A stretch of 64,000 bases of DNA from Calocera cornea HHB12733. Taxonomy: Eukaryota; Basidiomycota; Dacrymycetes; Dacrymycetales; Dacrymycetaceae. The stretch lies in assembly GCA_001632435.1 (NCBI GenBank), contig KV423919.1, forward strand, positions 62,001 to 126,000, in the 5' to 3' direction. The notes below the pieces were generated by a model, which was given only the letters and a program-made list of their open reading frames with translations, searched no databases and was not told where the DNA came from. Each line of letters begins with the position of its first letter. Position 1 is the stretch's first letter. Shown here in pieces: positions 21,986-30,454 of this stretch. The position numbers and the translations under genes are program-made.

Positions 21986-23067
21986 ATCGACTTATCTTCC
22001 GGGGGTGCCCTCATGTACGGACCGTTAGTCTACAATGCCCTGCGGCTGGGCCTCAGTTATTTGCCCCCCATGCCGATCTCTGAGCCCCGCACGGAGCGCT
22101 TCTTCATATTAGACTCTTTGATCAGATGAGTCATTCAGTTTGTGCGTAGCGTTCGGGTTCTCTCTTCTCAACAAGGTGCGAGCGGCTGGTGTAAAAACAA
22201 ACTAAGCCAGACCATCGAGCATGGACATCGGAGTATTGTTAGAAGGGTTAGATAGCTGGACACATTCCAATAGGAGGGTGAAGCCAGCCCAAGAAAGCAC
22301 CCTTGCTATAACACACTTGTCCAAGAATGGGACCCCAGAGGCTACCTATGGACTGTGTTCTCTTTGTTGTTTTAGAGCCGAAACCAGTTGGATCGAGAGG
22401 CACGTAGGGCCCGGTTCAGCAATCGGCATGGCGGGCAAAGTAGATGAGTCCCAGCCACGGGCATCATAGACTAATGGTCTGTACATTAGAGCACCATAGC
22501 AGACAAGGCACGAGATATTGGGTAGATTAGCATCAGGGACCGCCCTACAGGTTTGAGACCGGCCTACACTAGCATCCATGAAAACACGTCGCGCACCTGG
22601 GCAAGTTGTGATCTGAGAGAGTTTCTGGGTTGGTCCCATAGGATAGTCGGTCGGAGCCAAGAATAAAGTTGTACGGACTGATTATCAAAACAAGAGCTTT
22701 TAAGACATCAGGTTTTGAATGAAACAACGGGTAGCCAACCTAGATCCAATAAATCACACCGGTAGCGTTCGATAAGGACCTAGGACTTTGTTGATCAGCT
22801 CGTCTTGATTTGGTCCCTAGGATGCAGGCGTGGGGTTGGCCGGTTTATTTCCTCAAGCTCTGATCAGACGCCCTCCCTCACGAGGCCATGGCGTGGTTTC
22901 CCTGTGACTTCGGCACGTAATTCGTAATCGGCCAATACATGCGGTCCCCCTTTTCTGGCCAGCGCATGACTCAACCCCCCTGTCTGACGAGGTATAAAGA
23001 CTTGGTTTTGGGTCGCCGCATACTTGCACTCCTGCCCTCGTTTTGACACCTCAAAACTAGCGACGAA
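21986..23067. other. Spacer between NADAR copies 4 and 5
   Basis: No intact gene is seen. The first part (about 21985-22100) has faint resemblance to the start of the PARP-like gene at 23970-24270 (an ATAAATCG/ATAAGTCG block, a GTACG-containing leader and a CAATGCCCT...GG segment). It may be a relic of a second copy of that gene left in the duplicated unit; this is weak. Frames at 22221-22469 (plus) and 22346-22660 (minus) overlap and match nothing known. Confidence 0.35.
22993..22998 (+). promoter_or_regulatory. TATA box of NADAR copy 5
   Basis: TATAAA in the context GAGGTATAAAGACTTGG, 75 bp upstream of the ATG at 23068. Confidence 0.55.
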
Positions 23068-23689
23068 ATGGTTGCCCCTAAGCTCTACATCTCTGAAAAG
23101 GAAGACTCGGCCTGGTTCAACCTCACGACTCTTGACATGAAGGCCCCGGTTCGCTACAACGAAGAGTCGTACGCTTCTGCCGAGCATTTATACCAAGTAC
23201 TCAAGGTGGGACGAGAGCACACCATGACTCACCCTTGACTTACCTCCTGCAGTGCAACGAGGACATTATTATGAAGGGAGCGATTCAATCGGCCTCAACT
23301 TCACAGCAAGCACGCGAGATAGGCACGAAATACGAGCGTGCTTTTCGGACCGACGATTTTTACACCCTACCCATTCCTCCTTCAGGTTATCCCGCTGCAG
23401 TTGTGCTGATGAGAAAGGTGGTCGGGCTAATGTTTGAACAACACCCAGGGAAGGTATGGATGCTGATCCACTGTTACGCAGGCGATATAATCTTCGTGAG
23501 TGACGAGCCAGGTTTGATTAAGTACCGAAGCAGCTCACCAGTGGTTCACAGACTGCTTACAACCGTGTGAACGATGAATACTGGAGTGGCAAGACAAACT
23601 GGTACGGGAGGATTATTCAGGACTACCGCGACTATTCACGGAGGAAGCACCTTCTGCCGGCCGGTTCGGTGGCGCCGGAGTGGGTGTGA
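23068..23689 (+). CDS. NADAR-domain protein, copy 5
   Basis: Three exons, 23068-23205, 23253-23495 and 23552-23689, give about 172 residues. Seen: MVAPKLYISEKEDSAWFNL, the signature YASAEHLYQVLK, YPAAVVLMRKVVGLMFEQH and a C-terminal DEYWSGKTNWYGRIIQDYRD. Compared with copy 4 the C-terminal motif is shorter: the W-G pair of the family is W-S here and the intervening loop of about 10 residues is missing. Splice sites are canonical. It sits 340 bp upstream of the zinc-ribbon/PARP-like gene on the same strand. Confidence 0.8.
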
Positions 23690-23724
23690 AACAGGGAGGA
23701 GCGGGGGCCCGAGACAGAGTCATC

Positions 23725-23958
23725 CATTGGAGTTGATTGGACCCAAGGGCCTCATCCCCAAACTCCGTAAGCCCCTCCAGCCCTAACTCCACAACTCCGC
23801 AAACACTTGTACATACGCCCACAATGGGGCCTAAATTGACAATAAAATGGTGTGTCGAGAGTGACGCGCGGCGATTGGGACGCGCCTGGCCTTGGCGGCG
23901 GCGTTGAAGACGAGACGCGGCGCCAGAGGGCGGAGTAACAATGGCCGCATGTTTAGAC
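23725..23958 (+). repeat. Direct duplication, second copy (partner at 21770-21985)
   Basis: Second copy of the duplicated block. Its distal end runs into the promoter of the PARP-like gene (TATAAG at 23971), so the original unit probably comprised a NADAR gene plus the upstream part of that gene. Confidence 0.85.
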
Positions 23959-24029
23959 CCTCTTGTGCGATATAAGTCGCTTCGCCCGGATGGGCTTTGT
24001 ACGCCTTTGCAAAGCTTTCAATTGGGGGG

Positions 24030-25560
24030 ATGTACGACCTCGCTCGCACTTGGGAGGACTGGTACGAGGGCGGCCGGTGTGCCGTCCCGGCGTACGGGCC
24101 CTGCTACGACCCCGCGCCCTACCCCGCGTACAACGCGTACCCCTCCCCCTACGCGCACGCCTCTGCACACGCCTATCAATGCCCGACATGCCACACGCAG
24201 CTGGTGCACGCCCAATGCCCTCGCTGCGGGTCGGCGAACATCCTCCCCGTCGTGCCTGCGCCTGTGACCGTACCTGTGCGGCCCGTGCGGGTAAGGCACT
24301 CGGACGACCTGTGGCCGTGGAATGCTGATGAGTGGGATCCGTCTTCTTCCTCTGATGACGGCGGGGTAGAGCTCAGGATCAGGAGGGGGAATTGCAGGAC
24401 GAGTAAGAGGGGCAGGCTGGCCCTGCCCGTCCGCCCCGCTCTGGTGCTAGACGACGAGGAGGGCGCTTACGGGCCGAGGGAAGTGTGCGTCCTCTCGCCG
24501 CCTCGCCAGCCCAGGTGGGCGCCCGTCGTCCCCGCCTGGCCTGCTGTCGCGCCCGCTCGCCCGAACTGGCCGCATAATTGGCCCCCGACTACCCTCTCGG
24601 GGAAGACGGTGAAGCTTTGCCACTTGGGGAACGCTCCGGACCTGGGTGAGTGGCTGCCATGCCTCTCTCCCCTCCCCCCGTCTCCTCCGATCAAAAAGCA
24701 GCAGGCTGATGAAAGGTCGCGTTATCGTGCAGTGTCCGGCTTGTTCTGGGATAGCTGGAAGGCGGAGGCGGAGCGCAGTGAGCGGCCGTGGTTGGGCGAG
24801 GAGGGGAGATGGACGATCGATGTTTATCGGGTTGAGATGAGCCCGTCGCAGCTCAGGGAGGAGGGGAAAGGGATGTGCGTCTTCTTCCATTCCCGGTTTC
24901 ACACCTTTCCGGCATCCCACCCTCCCATGCCTTATGAGCATCCCAGAGCTGGAAAGTGCTGATCACCGTACGACACAGGCAAAGACGCTCCGGCAGGACA
25001 GACCTGAACTACAGGTACACCTTCCGCACCGAGCGCGCCGTGTGCAGCCTGGGCCAGTCCCCGCAGGAGGCCATCTGCGCGCTGAGGAACTGCGGCGTGT
25101 GCCGGATGCTCGAGTCGGGGATGCGGGACTGGGGGGCGGGGACGCGGTGGAGCCTGAAGTGGTATGTCTTTCAGCTGGTTCGAGCGGAAAGCGGGCGGTG
25201 ACGAGCGAGCGACGTGCGTAGTAGGCAGCCGAGCGTGCAGACGTGGGCAACACCCTTCGCGGCGGACACGGCGGCTCAGCAGGGAGGGGTGAACGGCGCG
25301 ACGCGGTACGCGATCGTGTGCAGGACGAAGCCCACGTCGACTTGGCGGACGCGGTACGGGCATGCGGTGAGTCCTCTCCTCGCTCCCATACTACATGCGT
25401 AGCGGACTGGGAGAGCTGATCAGTGTGTTTTGTTTGGGAGCAGGCGGTGAGGGAGGAGGGCGGGGCGGTGCTGTGCGAGGATTATCGGGACTGCGTGCCG
25501 GCGTATGTGGTTGTGTATAGTCTGAGGGATCCGCACGAGTTGGGGAGTGGCCAGTACTAG
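24030..25560 (+). CDS. Zinc-ribbon protein with a PARP-like (ADP-ribosyltransferase-fold) C-terminal domain
   Basis: Four exons, 24030-24874, 24979-25161, 25225-25366 and 25444-25560, give about 428 residues. The start at 24030 follows a TATAAG at 23971. Order seen: a Tyr/Pro-rich start, a zinc ribbon CPTCHTQLVHAQCPRCG (about 60-76), an acidic-basic low-complexity linker, then WTIDVYRVEMS, YTFRTERAVCSLGQ, ICALRNCGVCRML, WATPFAADTAAQQG, RYAIVCRTKP and DYRDCVPAYVVVYSL. This order parallels fungal PARP-like domains, where HGTxRxCxLG, CxxCxxCxI, a skA-x-x-Y block and a final vPxYLvvY occur. The canonical catalytic His of HGT is not present (YTF instead), so activity is doubtful or altered. The fold call is my inference from motif order, not from a search. 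Position directly after the NADAR array suggests a common role in ADP-ribose biology. The region 24646-24715 looks like an intron but splicing it breaks the frame, so it is kept as coding. Confidence 0.55.
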
Positions 25561-25977
25561 TGGGTGTAGCCAGATCCACCAGTTGAGATAATGATCCGAT
25601 GGTTGCCCCAGTTCGCGGGGGAGAAGGGACCCCTGTGACACCCGTAGACCGCGGCACCAATCCGGGGTCATAGCCGGTGGCTCCCGCCTCGTCCCGCGAG
25701 GTCAGATGGACGCCAAGGGAGGGGGTACGGTGCCGCTTTGGGCGAGCAGAGCCGCCCTTGCTCGGGTAAGGGGATGATCCTCTGCCCTCGTCCTCCCTCC
25801 CTGGGTCAGCCGGGGCGGGAATGGGGATGGCTGGGCGAGTACTCGAGCCAAGGCGATATAAAGCCACTTGACCTGCAACACCGGCACGCCCCGTAGAACA
25901 TTACCCCGCAACCGACAACGGCGACTGCAAACACCTACCTACACTATACCACCACACCGGGACTAGCACTAGCCAAC
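25561..25977. promoter_or_regulatory. Spacer and promoter of the acidic hypothetical gene
   Basis: A TATAAA box at 25857-25862 (GCGATATAAAGCC) lies 121 bp before the ATG at 25978. Nothing else is recognised. Confidence 0.5.
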
Positions 25978-26612
25978 ATGACGAGCATGATGCCCATCGA
26001 GCCCACTTACGCCGCCATGGCCACCTCCCCAACCACAGGCCGCAGGTTCTTCAGGCGCCACTCAGACTCACACTACACCGTGCGCCCCCTCCCCGCCCCT
26101 CCCCTCCCCTCCCGCAGCGCGTGCTCACCATAATTGCTTGACAGCACCCGACCGACGTGGGCGGAGCCGCGCTCGAGGCGACCACGGACCATCCGGGGAA
26201 TGCGGCGCTCGAGGAGATGCTGGACGAGTTCGGCCCCGAGGAGGAGGGCGAGGAGGAGGAGGAGGGCGAGGGCTGGGGCGTCATCGAGGAGGCGCGCAGG
26301 GTCTGGCGGAGGATGGTGAGCCCCTTCCCTTCCCTTCCCTTCCCTTCCCTTCCCCACTACTTCCCATGGACGGTACTGACGGGCGAGCAGAGCTTCGGAA
26401 ACCACGAAGTGCGCCCGGAGACCAAGGGCGTCAAGCCACCCGCCAAGCCAGCCGTCAAGGCCGCCTCCCATCCTGCCCATCCCGCCTCCCAAGCCCAAGT
26501 CCAAGCCCACCCAGAGGGCAAAGGCAAGGCGATCGCGATCGCCCCGCTCGTCCCCGACCCCCAGTCGGCGGTGCACGAGACGCCCAACCTGACTGTGTCG
26601 ATCCCCAAGTGA
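25978..26612 (+). CDS. Hypothetical acidic/Pro-Ala-rich protein
   Basis: Three exons, 25978-26079, 26145-26315 and 26391-26612, give about 164 residues. I do not recognise a family. Seen: a basic N-terminal patch (GRRFFRRHSDS), an acidic run of Glu/Gly at about 66-80, then GWGVIEEARRVWRRM, and a C-terminal half rich in Pro, Ala, Lys and Gln. No signal peptide or membrane segment. The second intron is unusual, made mainly of CCCTT pentamers (26323-26354), a long polypyrimidine tract. The three frames join cleanly with canonical splice sites and the downstream region ends in AT-rich sequence, so a real gene is likely. Confidence 0.55.
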
Positions 26613-26898
26613 CGAGCGCTCAATGTCGATCCGATTCTGATTCTTTGTACGAGTAGTCGGGAAGATGGGATGGGATGGGATATGTTACCCCTATGATCCG
26701 CGTATTGTTTATTGTTTATTGGTCGACTTTTGGTGGGATGTAATGATATTCATTGGGCTTGTATGCGCCAAGCTCTCCGCCGCCAGAAGGCCATACCGTC
26801 GGGTACTCTGCACACCCATGCCGGCTGGGCTCTAGATCCTCCCCCGCGAACCCTCCCGCGCAACCGTATCCACTTCACCCCCCTCCGCCCCAGACCGC

Positions 26899-27811
26899 TC
26901 ACACCTTGACATACCCCTTCTCGGCCAGATACTCCATAATCTTCTTGACGCACCCCTCGACGCTCAGCTCGTCCGTGCGCAGGTGGAGCTCGGCCCCCTC
27001 CGGCTCCTCGTACGGCGCTGAGATGCCTGTGAACTCTGTTGCAGCCGTCTAGTCAGCGTATGCCCGTACCGTGCCGACAGCCCGCAGCCCACAGACGGCA
27101 AGCCGCAAGCCGCAAGCGGCTCACGCCTCGCCCAGAGAGTGGGAGGGGCAGAGAAGCAGCACGCACCGGGGATCTCGCCCTTCCGCGCCTTCTTGTACAA
27201 CCCCTTTGGATCCCGCTCCTCCGCGACCGCCAGCGGGGCGTCGACGTACACCTCGATGAAGGGAAGGTTGCCCTGCGCGTGCAGGGCGCGCGCTAGGTCC
27301 CGGTCGGCCCGGTAAGGCGAGATGAAGGAAGTGATGGCGATCACGCAGGCGTCGGCGAAGAGCTTTGCTACCTGCCGTGCCGGGTCAGCGTCGTCCTCCA
27401 ACTCCCCTCCTGCTCCCTCCCCGACCGATCGCAATCCGGCTGCAGAGCCGGCCAGGCCAGGCAGGGGAAGGGGTAAAGTGAAGCTGGCGCACCTCCCCAA
27501 TACGCCTAATATTCTCCTCCCGGTCCTTCGGGCTGAACCCCAGATCCTTGTTCAGCCCAAACCGCACATTGTCCCCGTCCAGCCGGTAGGCCGCCTTGCC
27601 GAGGTGCAGCAGGTGCTGCTCGAGCGCGCACGCGATCGTGCTCTTGCCTGAGCCGGAGAGGCCGGTGAGCCAGAGCGTGAGGCCGCGCTGCGAGAGGAGG
27701 GTCGCGCGCTCGTCGGCTGAGACGGAGCCTGCGGTGGGGTTCGTCAGATGGGGGAGGAGGGAAGCGGCTGGAAGAGGACGCACCCGGGTGGAAGGTGATG
27801 TTCGTGGCCAT
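26899..27811 (-). CDS. MET14: Adenylylsulfate (APS) kinase
   Basis: Phosphorylates APS to PAPS, the step after ATP sulfurylase in sulfate assimilation; cytosolic. Four exons join in frame: 27811-27784, 27728-27493, 27371-27170 and 27035-26899, giving 200 residues, the usual length. Seen: [10 protein letters not shown] at the start, the P-loop GLSGSGKST at residues 32-40, [13 protein letters not shown] (substrate-binding), [49 protein letters not shown], and a C-terminal VKKIMEYL. All catalytic-core motifs are present, so it should be active. It stands alone here, convergent with the acidic hypothetical gene; MET3 is at the left edge of the window. Confidence 0.95.
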
Positions 27812-28756
27812 CTTCCAATAGCAGTACAAAGGAAACAATGGAAGAGGAAGATAGTAAGGTGACTAGTGTACACGAAGCATTGTTGCAGCGGAGAAGATCA
27901 TGGGCCGCTGCATCGGCGAGCACGTAATACCAAATTTTGGCGGGGTCCCGCAAATGGCAGGGTTCGTCGCTGGCACCGTAGGACGGCGAACTTGAGACGG
28001 GCGCCTTCACCTCCTACTACCTTCCACATAGATCCCCAGGCTGCAAGCTGTCCGACCGCTTTCATATTGGGTATTCGAAACAACTTGGGGACGTGCTCTA
28101 TAGAGTCCCCCCTAGTCGATCACACGCGCTTGGTTACGACGGCACACTTTGCACACGACGATCGGTCGTCTGATACCACCACGCTCGTGCGAACCGTCGC
28201 ATCATCGTCAAGTCTCGTACACGGTTTGTTCCACGGAAAGGGGAACCCCGAAGACTCAATTCTCGTTGCTTTGCTGGCCTCCCGGGCGTGAGCGTTTGCA
28301 TGGACGTGGGCGCTTCGCATCAGGTGGAGTCTGAACCTCTTCTTGTTCCCACAAGGGTAGCCGGCTAAATACCAAGATCCGCTGCATGGCTGCTATTCTT
28401 AACACATTGGCTCTTCAATCTACACTTCTTCCTTCTGATGTACTCTGTAATACTCTGCTTCGAGTCATTCTTACTCTGCCTTCCGGAAGCAGTCCTTGGC
28501 GACGATGACGCGAAGACATGCTCTTCACTGCTCGTTACCATAAGCGAAAAACCTGGTTGATTCTGTTCGCTCGGCCAGATGATAATCCTGCGCACGGCCC
28601 GCGTGAAAACACTTCTCATGAGATATACGCGTCGTGGGTTGGTACTGACACGTACCCGTCTCGCATCTCTGTTCTGCATCTCCCTCCTGGTGCCTCAGCC
28701 CGTCCGATCATTACCAACTCGCTCCTTGACTTGTTCATTCGTTTATACAATCCAAC
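27812..28756. promoter_or_regulatory. Divergent spacer, MET14 / small secreted protein
   Basis: No gene is supported in these 945 bp. The frames here are short, overlapping and without motifs. It must contain the promoters of both flanking genes. Confidence 0.45.
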
Positions 28757-29209
28757 ATGCAGCTCCTCCGTACCATTATATTCGCCCTCTTCGCCTTCTC
28801 TGGCATCGCCCTCGCTATCCCCATGGAAGAGATGACCAATGCAGAGCGCTTGGCCCGCGGCCTTCCCCCTGCGGCCCCGAAGAAACTTGCCAGAGCAGGT
28901 CGTACGTCCCCTCACTCACGCGTCACGACATTTCGTTTCTTATATCGTTCAAGCTCGTGCCCCAACCCCGGTCTACGACGTGGATAGGGTGTTTGAAGAG
29001 TATTATGAGCCTGAGGGCTACGAAAACTATGCTCGTCCTGATGGTATGTAGTCCAGTCCATCCTGGTGTGACGTGAGTTGCTGACTCCTATTCAAGCCAC
29101 TGAGGGATGGAAGTCCTCTCCCTCCGGTTTACATCGCCATCCTGAGCGGGAGTGGAGGTCCAAACCATCCGGGTTCCCTCATCATAACCACGATCAGTGG
29201 GAACAGTAG
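28757..29209 (+). CDS. Small secreted protein with a MTNAERLARGLPP motif
   Basis: Three exons, 28757-28901, 28954-29043 and 29097-29209, give about 115 residues. The N-terminus MQLLRTIIFALFAFSGIALA is a clear signal peptide with an Ala-x-Ala-type end. It is followed by MTNAERLARGLPPAAPKK, a motif often seen right after the signal peptide in basidiomycete secreted proteins of unknown function. The rest is Tyr/Glu-rich (EEYYEPEGYENY) and then Ser/His/Trp-rich. Two exon-1 donors fit (GTCGTA or GTACGT three bases later); the second is the better consensus. No cysteine pattern or enzyme motif is seen. Confidence 0.68.
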
Positions 29210-29457
29210 GACCTGTGACTATCGAGCCACCTCAAACCATCGCGCCAATGTTGTACCTTGCCAAATACCGCTGTACACGACCAACTCGGCATCCACTCAT
29301 TTGCGTATTCTTACCTGCTTTAGATGTAGACTGTCTGTTCAAATGTCATCTTCAGTTATTCACTTGGAGTGGTTCAGTCTGGTTGCATGACAAGCTGTTT
29401 AAGGCGTGGCAGACGCCACAGGGTCCGGATCATGGTAACTAATTGGCACGGATTGGT

Positions 29458-30217
29458 CTACCAATGCCAGTCTGTAGGACAGCAGTACATCTCTACCTCC
29501 TTCCACCACACAGTCGTCGTTTGACGTTTCCAGTTTGAGTCGCGCCGCATTCTCCAGCCGCCTTCCGATCTAAAGTCCAGATTGTCTACGTGAGGTAACC
29601 CCGTGGGCTTGCGGACGGTTCCATATTCCGGCACGTAAAGCGCCACAAGAGTACCTCCATTGTCACAGGCAGGGAGAGGGTCGAGCCATCTGCCGGTTTC
29701 TCCGCTATACGCATCTTGACGTAGGGATGCTACCTGTTTCTGGCCTGATTTTATTTAGCCATGGCACTATCCTCAAAGAGTATAGCGTAACTTACATGGT
29801 CGCCGATACTGATTAGCTGGGCAACAGTAGACTTTGTTGCCATGACCGCACTTGTCGCCGTATTCGCTGATGGTATCTGATTCCACGATGAGTTTTCAGT
29901 CTGAACACCAGTTGGAAAGTATGTTGCTTACTCCAACGCTGGGGTGGCACAGTTACTCCAAAGCTGATGTAGGCATCAAACCCTCTGTCGTCGTCCGTTC
30001 TGATCAGTTCGAATGCCCCGGATGGACATTCACCACGACAGAGAGGCGCGCTACCCTCCCATGCACATCCTGGACCAAGTTTACCCCTAAATACATTAGA
30101 GAACTACTGTGGTTCGGCAGACAGACAGACATACGTGATATCATTTGGGGTAAGTCCATCAACAAGGACTGTGTCGAAGAACGCGAGTGCGACAATAACT
30201 CCAATGAGGTTGAGCAT
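29458..30217 (-). CDS. Secreted cysteine-rich protein
   Basis: Four exons, 30217-30135, 30086-29932, 29876-29796 and 29744-29458, give about 201 residues. The start MLNLIGVIVALAFFDTVLVDG is a hydrophobic signal peptide. The mature part has GCAWEGSAPLCRGECPSGAF, then CGHGNKVYCCPANQY, and near the C-terminus VEMYCCPTDWHW. The C-x-W-x-G-x-AP-x-C-x-G-x-CP-x-G pattern followed by C-x(n)-YCC is a recurrent secreted module of fungi without an assigned function. Upstream in-frame sequence to 30448 is open but the signal peptide argues for the start at 30217. Splice joins were chosen to keep the cysteine motifs in frame. Neighbours give no functional hint. Confidence 0.62.
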
Positions 30218-30454
30218 GTTCAATATGGCATACGGCCGCTTCCTGTTACCGAAACGAGCGATGAGCAAGTTCTCGGGCTTCTCTGCCAATCTCTGGCCCT
30301 TATTATTTGCGGCGAGTCCGTATAACCTCCAGCCACCTTGAATTAAATGTGTCGCTGCAGCGCATACGCAAGGGACCGAGGTGGCTGGTCCAAGCCGAGT
30401 CAAGGACGCTGTGAGACATCCATTCGACACAACGATAGCCACCGACACGGACCA

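Noticed and set aside
22221..22660. Overlapping 80-100-codon frames between NADAR copies 4 and 5
   Set aside because: They lie on opposite strands over the same bases, with no motif and no good start context.
24646..24715. Intron in the PARP-like gene with GTGAGT donor
   Set aside because: None of the acceptors keeps the frame to the conserved downstream part; the read-through frame gives WTIDVYRVEMS in register.
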